64,000 nucleotides of DNA, taken from Larix sibirica (Eukaryota > Streptophyta > Pinopsida > Pinales > Pinaceae). The DNA is taken from the NCBI GenBank assembly GCA_004151065.3, contig NWUY0305025858.1:1-64000 (forward strand), in the 5' to 3' direction. Below, one piece after another: positions 23,942 through 34,815 of this stretch (positions are counted from its first letter, which is position 1; every line of letters starts with the position of its first letter). A program made the translations under genes and the position numbers. The notes beneath the pieces are model-generated. The model saw only the letters and a program-made list of their open reading frames with translations, was not told the origin of the DNA and did no database searches.

Positions 23942-25555
23942 AAGCTAACAACTTACGGGACTAAAAAAGGGGAAAGCTAAGACCCAACTACTACGGCTTA
24001 AGATAGAGTAAAGCTAAAACAACAAGTTGGACTCAAGTTGATTAACTCTATTGGGTATGGACTGAACGGGTATGAACTTCAGGCAATGGCCCTTGGCTAT
24101 GACAACTGGCTACGATCTATAACTATTACTGGAAATGATCACTGTCAAAGACTGGTGCTCTATGTGCTGGTGCTGTAGGAACTATGGTTCCATCTAGGTA
24201 AGCCGGCCCCGTCCCTTCCACATGTAAGTCTGTCCCCTCTGTCCGTCGGGTTTTTCTTTTTCTGTGGGCTCCGTCTTAGACAACCGCTCTAAGAAGACTG
24301 GCCCTCAATCAAATCAATAAAGAAATCACTAAATGCCAATCCGGGAAGATCTTTCCTCTCCACGCACCCACCCATAAGACCTCTCCAATCGGGCCTCCTC
24401 TCAGAATCCAATCAGTATCGATCAATCAATCTCTTTCCGAGCAAGCATCAAGTACCTCTCTGACAGGGAGCGGAGGGAGGTTAAGCCATTAAAAACCCAG
24501 GAAGAGGACCTAGGTAGTGGCATTCATGCTGCTCAGGTAGTTTCTTTCAGGCAGGTCAGGTTGTGCTAGTGTGAGGTGCACCCTTTACCCTTACTTTTCT
24601 TCACCCAGTACATGTTTATGAGAGAGGTTATAATTACCCCACGTTACCAAAAGACGACGAAAGAAGGACCCTACGCGATGGCACTATAGCTTACCGCTAC
24701 CGAACAATCGTTCCTACCTGTATCTGTTCACTTAACGTTATGGAACAATGGTTCCTACCTAGATTGGATGACATAATGATGCATTACTTACAATGCACCT
24801 TAGGATCTTTGACAGACATATAGTGCATTCACGCTAGTCGATTGGCTAGTGCCAGTCAGGAAGGGGAGGTGGGTGATGCTTGCCCAGTTATATCTTGATT
24901 GATTGCACACATCCAACATAGGGTGTTCTAACGGACAACAACTGCCCACATCCAACAGTCATAGCCCAGAGGCTCTTCTTCTCAGTCAGTGCTAGAATGA
25001 TGCTAAGTCGAAAGAGAGAACAGGTAGAGACCCGTGAGCAGTAGTTAACATAATGCATTTGGGAACAGCTGGGTGATTTGATAACTGAGGGCTGGCAGTA
25101 GGGAACAGGGTTGCTGTTGGCGGAACACTGCTATTGGGTACAACTGGGTTCTTCAAATGTGGAAGAGATACCCGTGTTAGCAGTACAGATTTTACTTGGA
25201 CTGGTGTTGTAGTAAAGTGTTCTGTAGCCATAGTCATGTGGGCAGGTAGGAACCGTTGTTCCGTGCGTAGAAACCCGCCGTAGGTCCTATATTGGGTCTG
25301 GTAGTGTGTCTCTGACTGTATAGCAAGTACTCCCGTCAAGTACGCACCCTGAGGCAATGACAACTGGCTATATATTAAACTTTCCCTATGCAAAGACCTC
25401 CTGTCTATAACTCCCGGCAAGGGAAACACTGCGCATAGTTGCGTTGCCAGCTGGGTTTCTTTTTTGGTCGAGCTGACATCCTGCCCCTAGGGAGACTTCA
25501 TGAAATGTACTTCAGTAATAATAATAAATCCATTTTTTCGCCCCAGCCCGGATTC
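23942..25555. repeat. Spacer with palindromic GGAAC(A/C)ATNGTTCC words
   Basis: GTGCTCTATGTG-TGC-GTAGGAACTATGGTTCC (24154-24192), GAACAATCGTTCCTACCT (24703-24720), GGAACAATGGTTCCTACCT (24743-24761) and GTAGGAACCGTTGTTCCGTG (25246-25265, then CGTAGAAACCC) are members of one family found in both orientations. Another member is at 44486-44540. CAATGACAACTGGCTA is shared near 25353 and, diverged, 24096. A 145-codon minus-strand open stretch (24992-25429) spans the repeat and has no recognisable domain; I do not call it a gene. Confidence 0.5.
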
Positions 25556-26905
25556 TTCTCCCAGCAAGTGGCAAGTCTTTTGTTGTTTGTTCATCTTTGA
25601 GTATGTCACCCAGAAGGCAATAAAAGGCAGTGCGATTTCGGATCACTAGGCAGAACATCCGTTGTTGCCTGCCTACGAACCCATGAGGACGTATTTCCCT
25701 GACGAAGAAGAATCAGCCGGCTGGAATATGTTTTTTTTCGGTGCATCAAATCAGAAGGAAGGGTTGCGGAGTAGGGGCAGTTCTGGTCTCACCTCCTGGT
25801 GCTCACATCCCCATTGCAGTAAAGCTTAAGTTTGACTGTCCAAATAACGTGGCAGAATACGAGCCATGTGTTACCGGACTTCAAGCGGCAGTTTACATGG
25901 GTATTGAAGAGCTGTATGTGTTTGGAGATTCTTCACTGGTCATAAGCCAGACCATCGGTAAGTGGGATATTAAAGATGCCAAGTTCCTCCCCTACCATGG
26001 AGATTTTGAAGCACTCGCCAAGAAGTTAAAGAGGATTACCTTCGCCTACATGTCCAGGACCAAAAAGCACTTCGCGGATGCTAAAGCCACACTCGCCTCC
26101 ATGATTGAGATACCAGAGGGTATTTATGATAGAGATTGGGCAAAGAGATGAACCAGCCTACTGTCTTGAGCTTGAGATCGAATAAGAGCCAGATCATAAA
26201 CCATGGTATGCAGATATAAAGCAGTATCTGGAGGACCAAACATTCCCTCCGGATGCTACCAAAAACGACCGACGGATGATTCAACGCTTGGCTCATCAGT
26301 TCGTTCTCTACGGGGACATCCTTTTGAAATGGTCTCCTAATAAAGTCTGGCTACGGTGTCTCGATGCAATGGAGGCGCAGCAGACCATTAAAGACGTTCA
26401 TGGTGGAATTTGTGGCCCCCACATGAATGGACATATGCTGGCTAAGAAGCTTGGGTTACTACTGGTCCACCATGGAGTCAGATTGTTGCAAGCACGTAGA
26501 GAAATTCCACCTCTGTCAGATTTACGCCGCCAACAAGATCAACGCACCACCAAACGAGCTGCATAACTTACTCTATGGCCCTTTCTTTGCAGTCTGGGGC
26601 ATGGACGTTATTGGTCCCCTGCCACATAAGACCTCCACGGACACAAATTTGTTATAGTGGAAATCAATTAGTGGGTGGAGGCAGCATCAGTTGCCCATGT
26701 TACCGCAAATAACACGCTGCTCAGATTTTTTCAGAAGGACATCATCTGTCGGTATGGCCTCCCCCATGGGATAATCACAGATCACGGAACTAAATTTAAG
26801 AACGAGGGAATGAGGGCTTTATGCAAAAAGTGCAAGATTCAGCACCATCAGTCCTCTCCTTACCATTGGTGGTTTGAATCGAGGAAAGAAATCCTTCCAT
26901 TTTGA
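25556..26905 (+). pseudogene. Ty3/gypsy pol fragment: RNase H and integrase
   Basis: C-terminal part of a plant gypsy polyprotein of the type with an RNase H-like domain next to integrase. Order: the end of the upstream domain (EYVTQKAIKGSAI, 25599), RNase H (25730-26110) with AEYE and VFGDSSLV but with the first catalytic Asp lost (FFFGASN where the family has an Asp), then integrase. The integrase zinc-binding part has both His (DVHGGICGPHMNGH) but one Cys of the CxxC pair is Phe (KFHLC). The catalytic core shows MDVIGPLP and IITDHGTKF; homology ends at SSPYH near 26864, so the catalytic Glu and the C-terminus are missing. I count four frame changes (near 25757, 26148, 26455 and 26645). Inactive. 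RT is not adjacent. Confidence 0.9.
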
Positions 26906-27348
26906 TAGGGTTAATAAAGGAAACAAAGTCTTCCTTTTTACTCCTCAAATGCTGGTGCGGTATGGTCAAATAAAGGAAAGATTAATAGTGCGGAAGGTGA
27001 AGGCATGAGTATAGAGGATATCCAGGTGGCGATGTAGTCGATCCCGCTACTCAATGCACCCGATGCCAGGTTTCATTCACGCTAGGAAAGGAGTTACTGT
27101 AAGAAAGATGGCTGGGCTTTATAGTAATTGATTATTTTGATATCCCACATCTTCCGAGAGAGGTAGAGATAGAGAAAGAAATAATCAGAAAACAAGAAAT
27201 GTCACTCATGAAGCAACGGTCAAGGTGCCCAACCACCACATTCAAGGTATGGCAGCTTTTGTTAGCTTCCCAGAAGACAGGTTATGGAGGCTACCTCAAT
27301 CAAAGAACTCAAACCAATCAAAGGGGCCTTAAGCAAATGCCGAAAACC
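26906..27348. other. Spacer after the gypsy relic
   Basis: No further integrase homology and no gene recognised. Confidence 0.35.
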
Positions 27349-27475
27349 GTCTTCATGGCTCTTCTAACGCCGCGTTCTATCGCCATTTCTAATCCACCCT
27401 CGACTCGTTGTGGCCCTGTAACTCACATTTTTACTTTGAAAGAAAAAGAAATAAAGAAAAGAGTCATGTAAGTCT
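27349..27475 (+). repeat. Direct repeat, copy A
   Basis: ATGGCTCTTCTAACG-CGCGTTCTATYGCCA, then a variable stretch, then TTTGAAAGAAAAAG-AAAGA-TCATGTAAG. Copy B is at 27838-27940, about 490 bp downstream. The shared start reads MALLT in both, but the two diverge afterwards and no protein family is recognised. Confidence 0.65.
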
Positions 27476-27837
27476 TATAATCCTACCGTGAAGTACCGAT
27501 CAGAAGTACTAATAAATAACATCCCATATACTAATTAGCCTAGCCCAATGAAGAAAGGAATGAAGGTTGGTGTCTTTTGCTTTATCACCGTAAGAATAAA
27601 CGGGTAGGTAGAACCAACTTAGCAGATCAAGTTAAAGATCAAGTTAGAGAGAGAAGTAAAGTACTCATCATCTCCAGAAATAACCTTATTCTTTTCTTCT
27701 ATTTGTCGGTGAATCTCTGGATGAATTATCCCGACTTTCCCATAGGGGTAATTATAAGACCAGCCCTGCTCTAGTAAAGTTCAAGTCATAAAGATTATTG
27801 GGTTGAAGGATAATGTAACCAATCTTTCAAACTGTTT

Positions 27838-27940
27838 CAATGGCTCTTCTAACGCGTTCTATTGCCACTTCCATCCCACCTGCGACTCATCCCCCATTTA
27901 TGTTCTGTCTTTGAATAAAGAGAAAAGATAATGTAAGGGT
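27838..27940 (+). repeat. Direct repeat, copy B
   Basis: Partner of 27349-27475, shorter by about 25 bp. Confidence 0.65.
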
Positions 27941-30094
27941 TAAACCCGACCCAAAAAGATTACAGTAGTACCCCCAACTAAGAAGCATTCATTCCGCAAG
28001 TGGTTAGTAAGGGCAGGCAGCACTAAATAAATAACCGATTCAGGCAGTAGTAAGGGTAAAGTCCGGTATAACAGGTGGATAGACGCACGTAAGTAAAGGT
28101 AAGCAGGCTGAGATAATCGACTTGGATAATTGGATGATTGAATCAGCTACTCAGCTGGGCTCCGATACTCGGACTGCGCTACTTGGCTTGGATACCGGGC
28201 GGGATGCTTGCTGGAATAATGAAGAGGTAGGTTCGCTAAAGTCTCATTTTCATCTTGAAATCTTCAACTTTTTGTTGATCACTCTCCCCTCACTTCCAGT
28301 ATACCATTACTTGAAAGGGAAACCGATAAATCACTTCTCAACAGGGCCGGCTGCACCCTATCTCTTTCGATATTCGCGTTCAAGTGCAGTTACTTACGAG
28401 CATATTGCATCTTGATAAATGCCTGCGATCCTCCTCCAATAACTCCGTGCCTCGTTAACAGGTGCACTGTGATGTGGCCAGGGATGTCCTCATGCGTTCA
28501 GATGTTTAGTTCAGTCTCGAGTTTGTCGAGCGAGCGAAGCCATCAAGTTATTCGTCGTACGTAAGGCCCCGTCAATCAATCGTGAAAGCATATCTGTAGA
28601 TGGCCGTCCCGACTTGATATACTCCCTCATCCTTCCATCCGTTCTACCAGTCTCTCCCTCATCTGGCTGCTCTGTTACGGCCGGGTTTCTATCTATTCAT
28701 TTAGCAAACAATGTCCCCCCATGGGAGGCAGGTAGGTAGGTCCGTGGAAGGCAGATATGGAATAAGCTTAGGTGGTTTAGAGGAAACCTATGAAATGGCC
28801 CAGCCGTTTGAGCCCGCTGTATCAAAACTTTGTGACTTTCAATGAGGGTGTTTTCCCATCGGAGGTCGGAAGTGCGCTTAAACCGCGTTTTTTTGTAAAA
28901 AGATGGGGTTCTTAAGCTAGCCCCAATAAGACCTTGAACCTTCTTAGCGTAAGTAAGATATTTATCCGTTAATATTTAGCCAAATAGATCCTTTCCAAAT
29001 CAATAGGATAAGCAGGCAAGACTCCCCAATGCTTCCTTCCCTTGTGTGTCGGGTCTCACCGACCGGTAATGCCCGATGTCACAGCTTCGATAGGGTTTTC
29101 CTTCCTTCCATAGGAGCATTCATAGATGGAAAGAATGACCCCGTGGTGAAATAAGCGCCTGCCTTAAGACATACTATATATTTCTTTTTCAATAATATAA
29201 GGCTGGCATAAACGACTCTCTCTGTTCGGGGAAAAAGAAATAGCCACTATGATAAGAGCCAGCTAACAGTGAAACACTCCGCTTTATTAATAAGTTAAGT
29301 AAGGGAGCGCGAAGTCCTTTCTTTTCCCGCTACCCATTCATAAATAAAGTATATATATATATAATAGCGTAGTCAATGAACGAAGCCAAAAGTTTGAAGG
29401 ACAATATAGCAAGCGAGCTTCTCATGATCTACATCTTTACTTTTAATCGCAGGAAAAAGAGGAATAGTTCCTATGGTCCAGATTGGTTTTGAAGTCTATT
29501 CCTTATTGATCCATTCCGACTGCAGTGGGATACAACAACAGCCAGAGTAGCTCTCTCACTGTGGGGTATCAACTTCCTTCCTAAAAAATACTTAGTTTGT
29601 AAGGCGGGGAAAACTGGAGTCAAATGCTATTTTCCGTGTCATTTATAAGAGGAAGTCGCTGAACCCCAAGAGTTAGTCAAAGTAAGTAAGTCAGACTGGG
29701 GTTCCACAGGAACTAAAGACTAATTAGTAATTTCCCTATCAAACGGAGAGACCATATATGCTTTTTGGAGATCTTGGCATGGTTTATAGGGTCTATTATT
29801 TCGGTTGAGGGTTTCTCTCTTTAAGGCTTTTTTAAAGTAACTAATGTACCTGCCTGAAAGTATTTTACCTTTCTTAAAACCGGCACAGAACCTGATAAGA
29901 CCTTGTTAAACCTTATTATCGAAGGCTTAAAAGGCCCACTCATTATATGAGGGGGTTGGGTCATATCTTACTGGCTGGGTTGACCAGCGTAGGCAAGTCA
30001 GATAAGACCGGCACAGGTACTATATTTCTTCCCCTCAAAGCCTGAGCTCTGCGTAAGTAAGGGATAACCTTACCTCTACTTCAGGCCCATTGGA
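27941..30094. other. Spacer, no gene supported
   Basis: Includes the second CCGTCAATCAAT repeat copy (about 28568) and a (TA)n run near 29350-29363. The 97-codon open stretch at 28122-28415 has no recognisable domain. Confidence 0.4.
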
Positions 30095-30382
30095 TCAAGG
30101 CTTCAAATACCTGGGTTTAACTTACCAATGAGTCAAAATTTGAAGACTGGCTGTGGTTATACAAGAAGATAGAAGCTAGAATCTCCTGTTGGTGCAACAG
30201 ATGGCTGTCAAGAGGTGGTAGATTGGTCTTGGTCAAGTCAGTACTGGAAAGTATCCCAGTTTATTGGTTCTCATAGCTCACATTCCAAAAGGTATTATAG
30301 AGAAAAGGAAAATCTTATTTAGTTTCCTTTGGACAGGAAAGAGGGAAAATGAAGGTATCTCTCTGGTAAAATGGTCAAATAT
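30095..30382 (+). pseudogene. LINE reverse transcriptase fragment, region after the active site
   Basis: Matches the part of plant LINE RT downstream of the active site: GFKYLGLT, then a frameshift, WLYKKIEARI, CNRWLSRGGRLVLVKSVLES, IPVYW, a second frameshift near 30267, and AHIPKGIIE, KILFSFLWTGKRENEG, LVKWSNI. Homology stops abruptly near 30382. This segment should lie downstream of the YxDD region, yet the YxDD region is found further along at 31006, so the pieces are out of order. Confidence 0.8.
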
Positions 30383-31005
30383 TCGCTCGGAACCGCCTCG
30401 TAAACTTCACTCTCTCGCTACGCCAATCGAGACAATGAAGAAAAGACCTACGGATCATCTTCGCTACTCTATTCTAACTCTAGAGGAGGGAGTGGGCGCT
30501 CTGAGACCAAAAAGTTTGATTAGACGGCCGGATGGGCCGAACAGGAGAGGTAGCGACAGCGAACCTTTGAGGGAAAGGTCCCCGCGTGGATGAAGATTCA
30601 AACACTCTGCCTCTCTATCTATAATCGATTGAGAATAAATCCAAAAATAAGAATAGAAAACAACTCCTTTCATCCAAAGATCCCCCGGAGACTCGGGCAT
30701 TTTTTTGCTATTTTCCGTTATCGCGGATCAGCATGCCATGGATGCGTTGAAGATGTCGACAACAGACTTTTACCTCCTGCATCTGGGTACTCGAGACTAG
30801 ACTGACAGGGCTGCCTCTTACTTTAGGGCGGGCCTTCATGCCGACAAAAGGGAGAAGGTGAAATGTAGGATGGAAGGGAAGGACTGGCATCCCTATTTCA
30901 GTATGGAATAGACTGGTTCGTTTAAGCCCGGGTAAGCCCTACTATTTATAGAGTAGGGTTCGGGCGAGCGGCCAGCCTTACTATGATAACCCCTTCTCTG
31001 CATCT
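30383..31005. other. Sequence between two LINE pieces, unassigned
   Basis: Begins exactly where LINE homology stops. It is open on the plus strand to 30593 (basic, Arg/Pro-rich) and on the minus strand 30464-30700. I recognise neither. A short hairpin-capable phrase, CCCTACTATTTATAGAGTAGGG, lies near 30936-30957. Confidence 0.35.
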
Positions 31006-31445
31006 AGGGGTATACAGCAAGGGGAGCATTTTTCCTAGTACCTCTTCATAATCATGGCAAAAGGACTAGGCATGATTATAAATGAAAGCAAGGAGGATAG
31101 AGGGATCAAGGGATTGAAACCTGCACCTAATATGGGAGGAACTTCCCATCTTAAGTCTGTAGATGATACATTTATGACGGGAGAGGAAATCATTAAGGAA
31201 GCACGAGCATTTCAATCTCCTTTCAATCTATTTCTATAGGGCTTCTGGTGGAGTCATAAACGAAGACAAATCCAAAGTTTTTTACTAAATACTAAGAAGC
31301 CAATCCAACTCCATATAAGTCAATTTATCAATTTCCAAAGGGCGACTCTTCCAAGCCTCTATTTGGTCCCCCCCTCCTAGTTGATAATACGGGTAGGAAC
31401 CCATCTTGGGAGGGTGTGATCAATAAAGTGAGAGAAAAACTGAGC
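31006..31445 (+). pseudogene. LINE reverse transcriptase fragment with active-site region
   Basis: GIQQGEHFSP (the G-QG-PLSP motif, Pro-Leu lost), IKGLKPAPN, SHLKSVDDTFM (the active-site Asp-Asp is intact), EARAFQSPFNLFL, a stop and frameshift near 31239, SGGVINEDKSKVF, a further frameshift near 31285, INFQRAT-type and LYLG-type phrases, then WEGVINKVREKLSG. After 31445 homology ends where the family has a Trp followed by the next RT block. It belongs to the same general LINE clade as 30095-30382 but differs from 2692-3148. Confidence 0.85.
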
Positions 31446-31734
31446 GGATTACACATTCTGATTTATATTCTTAGCCGGAAGGAGAACCCTCATCAAGAAG
31501 CCCTGCATACACGCCTCCACGCTTTCTGTTCAATACGCATTACCACTTTACCCATTCACCAGAGACGCGTACGGAAGGAGCAGGGTTCCTACAATGTGAG
31601 GGGAATAATATACACGCCAATACTACGACAGATAGATAACACATTGAGGGTTGGTTACACAATGATGTGAGTGAGCTTAAATTAGGTTTCCACGATGCAT
31701 ATTAAGTTTGATGTTGATGGTGATTGGCGATGGC
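31446..31734. other. Spacer, no gene seen
   Basis: No further LINE homology; nothing recognised. Confidence 0.35.
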
Positions 31735-32560
31735 GATTAGCAATTAATGATAGCAATAGCGTTGGCAAGGGCAACAACGGATACGGCAACTACGGCAGCT
31801 ACAACGACAGCATATAAGGTTTCGGATACGGATACGTATACAGCACAAGTTTGATGAAGGCAGCGATGCCGAAGTTCTCATGGTAAAGGTGTCAATTAAG
31901 TTCGAGTAGATATCAGGTCCTCTCTCAGGCAAGCGGTAATCACGGTAATCACGTAAGTAAAGGCATCCCACCGGCCCTTGATTGCTCCTCTGTTGATAGA
32001 AGTCGTAGGAGAATAGGTAGTATAAGGTATCTGAAGCGTAGCGACCTCTCCCTCAGATGAAAGAAGGAGGGTATAATGGGTAGGAGAAGGAAGAGGGAGT
32101 AGGGAGGATAAGTAGTAGGCCCAGCAGCAAAAGCAGCAGCTGAAGGAGCTTAATTATTATTCCTAACAGCGTTCCCAGCGGCCTCATTCCCGGCATCATT
32201 ATAACCAGATAAGTAAGCCAAGCAGCACCAGTCGAACCAGGATTACCTGCGTCATCATAATTCCCATCAGCAGCAATTGAACTGACATAATTACCAGAAG
32301 CAAAAGGAAGCCCAGCAAAGGCATTCTAATTTACTAGCATAACCATTCCTAGCAACAAAAGTAATCCCAGGATCGATCATTTCTAGCAGCAGTAGTCGAA
32401 CCAGCAGGATCAGTTGGGGCATTTTCATAAGCAGCATAGGTTGAAGGAGCGGAATTCCCGGCATCATCAGTTGAAGGAGCAGCCATATAAGCATTTGCAA
32501 CGCCCAGTTTGGTGACTGAATTTCCCACCTATTGGAAGGCCAGGAACCGGTGTCAGGAGA
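31735..32560 (-). repeat. Triplet-phased Gly/Ala/Ser/Thr block (block 1)
   Basis: 31735-31830 on the plus strand is a run of degenerate ACG/GCA/GGC triplets. From about 32100 to 32520 the minus strand reads as runs of GCT, ACT, GGT, TCT, GAT and TAT codons (for example AAPSTDDAGNSAPSTYAAY and GNPGSTGAA), with frame breaks and stops between runs. CCCAGTTTGGTGACTGAATT occurs twice, near 32501 and 32579. The composition matches blocks near 45.2, 49.7, 52.0, 54.1 and 55.4-55.8 kb. Stops are not depleted, so this is better described as a period-3 DNA repeat than a gene. Confidence 0.6.
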
Positions 32561-34100
32561 CATTTCCGGCTACTTGATGCCCAGTTTGGTGACTGAATTT
32601 CCGATTTCTATCAGTACTAGCTAGAAAGACGGAAAGAAGATTTGTTTCAAATAAATAAAGTCCCCACCTACGCTCGCAATTGCAGGGTCGATTCCATCCA
32701 TTGAATGTGACTCCCTCCCGCTGCTTTTATTCCTTATTAGTTAGAAGTTCGATGCCCAATCTCAATTATACCAAATTATAGTGAGGTGTTCTCGCTCCTC
32801 TATCGAGTCTTCTTACGACTCTCTTTATCCCCTATTGGCCCGAATGAATGGGAAATGACCATAAACAGCTGAAAGCATACCACTAATCCCAAAATCCCTA
32901 CTGTTGAGGCAGGCTGTGGCGGGGAATATCCACTCATTGGTGTGAGCCGGTAGGTTCCGCAGCTCAGGCTGGAAGTGGAGATCCCAACGAATTGGAATTC
33001 TTGACCAAGACCCTAAAAGAAGACATCCTCCAAGAAGAAATCTCTTCTATTGGTTTCAAAACATCCAAGAAGCATGGCCCCTTCATTAATTAGACGTATT
33101 TTCTAAATACTTGACAAAACCTCAGCTCTCCACCTCGAACTCACTTACACATATGGAGCAGGAGCTCCTACATCACCAACACATTGAGCACCTCACAGAG
33201 CCAATCATAGACAGACAGAAATAAGGCCATTGCTTATAGTAGTCGATCGAAACCCAGAATGTAAAAATTCGATTTTCCCATTGATACTAGGGATGGATAT
33301 GGTTAAATAAGAGGAAGACCTACCTGGAAGCTTCTGTGGCTATCCGGAAGACTTTATCCTCAAACTTACTAATATTGGTTAGAACTACTTACTTATTGGC
33401 TTTCAATACGTTACGCCTAGCTCTATAATTCTATAGAGAGAAGTTAGTGGGAATCCTTCTCTCTCTTTCATCTCCCAAAGGCACCTCCTAAGACGTCTTA
33501 CATTGGACGTTAGTGCCGCAAGGAGGGATGTTAGAGATAAAGAAAAGTCGGTGCATCAGGATTAAGCTATTAATTATCCTCCAGCTCTATAAAGGACGGG
33601 GATATTAGGAACACCTTCCCCGCACTAGTAGAAAAAGAATAGAATTATACCCAACTCGGTAGTACAGTCCCTCTATTCACAACCTCTTAAGGATAGTAGT
33701 GCATGGGCGAAAGTGCCCCTCAAACCCCCTGGTTATATAATCGAGGGTACCTGCCCTATTTTATAAGACGAGATAATGAGTGAGGAGTGCTTAAATCATC
33801 TTCCTTATTGCCTTCTTTAATGAGGAGTAGCCTTATCTTACTTCCCTAGCCTTCTTATGTAAACTGAATGGAGGAGAGGGACCTGATCATCAAATTCTTC
33901 TGCCTCTCACTCAATAGAATAGAAAAGCTTACTTTACCCTATCAGAGTTACCCCAAGGCTCAGAATAGATAGATAGTCTATATAATGTCATTATTGCCGA
34001 GCTCACCCGTCAGAGGACCAATGTAACTTTTGCCGAGGCTTTCCCAATAGTAAAAATAGGCTGGAACCAACCAATGGCATAGTCAGTCAATAGTCCATCC
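32561..34100. other. Spacer, no gene supported
   Basis: A polyprotein-like stretch near 33000-33330 is broken in every frame and not assignable. No RNA gene or long repeat. Confidence 0.35.
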
Positions 34101-34104
34101 CATA

Positions 34105-34220
34105 AGCATTGTTAGAAGAGGTACTCACAGAACCCAGCATTGTCAAAATAGGATCTCCCAGGAGCATTGTTATTAGATGAGGGACTCCCAGAAGCAAGTG
34201 AGTTAGTTACCCTTTATGGG
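34105..34220 (+). repeat. 58-bp tandem pair plus inverted-repeat arm B
   Basis: AGCATTGTTA-GA-GAGG-ACTC-CAGAA starts at 34105 and 34163 (58-bp step). The second copy runs into GAGGGACTCCCAGAAGCAAG (34179), which is arm B of the inverted repeat with 22152-22190. Confidence 0.6.
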
Positions 34221-34569
34221 ATGCTTTTACAATTGAAAGCCAACGGATATCTCCCTGCCGGGGTGTTAGCGTGTGTTCTGTAGAGGTAAGCTAAATAATA
34301 TGCCCTCTCTGGCTACTACACCTTCTGTCCAGCAGCATCAAAAGAATAATCAGTTCTAAATCCAATCCGTGTAACTAAATTGATATGCTCATAAGTAAAG
34401 GGTTAATAGGCATAGGAAGAGAGCAGCTGCGACGACAAAGTCTTCCTGCCCGAAGCACTAGATTGGGGGGAGGGGGCAGGCACCCAGGTCGGGTTGGTCC
34501 GATCGATCCAAAGAAGCTTTGCCAAACAATTTGAAGAAGAAAAGATTGGGTTTGGCGAGTTCTGAGCAG

Positions 34570-34815
34570 TATGCTCCATCCGGGTTCCATAAGTCACATT
34601 TTTCAGTAGGAAACTTGCTGGATGACTTTCATAATTCCCTCCACTTTGGGCCTGGTCACCATAATCCTAAAGTAAAGGATTGGAACTTCAAAAGCGCTCC
34701 CAACCGCATATTGTCTAAATAAAACATTTGTTGGGACGGGTTCTAGGCTTATATGGGTCCATTTGGGTTTCCTAACTCACATTTGTATGTAGGAAACTTG
34801 CGGATTGAATGCATG
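34570..34815 (+). repeat. Degenerate tandem pair, step about 182 bp
   Basis: CCAT(C/T)(C/T)GGGTT-C-TAA-TCACATTT followed by GTAGGAAACTTGC-GGATGA occurs at about 34575-34625 and 34758-34807. The first copy lies in a 67-codon open stretch (34519-34722); the second is closed in the matching frame. Confidence 0.6.

Noticed and set aside
24992-25429. 145-codon minus-strand ORF
   Set aside because: It spans the palindromic repeat family and has no domain; parts of it are repeats found elsewhere in closed frames.
29345-29365. (TA)n microsatellite as an origin or regulatory site
   Set aside because: Seven or so TA steps with no other origin-like feature; too short to interpret.
31744-31971. Cys/Arg-rich 75-codon minus-strand ORF as a small Cys-rich protein
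   Set aside because: It results from reading the CGT/TGC triplet repeat in one phase; there is no signal peptide or Cys spacing pattern.
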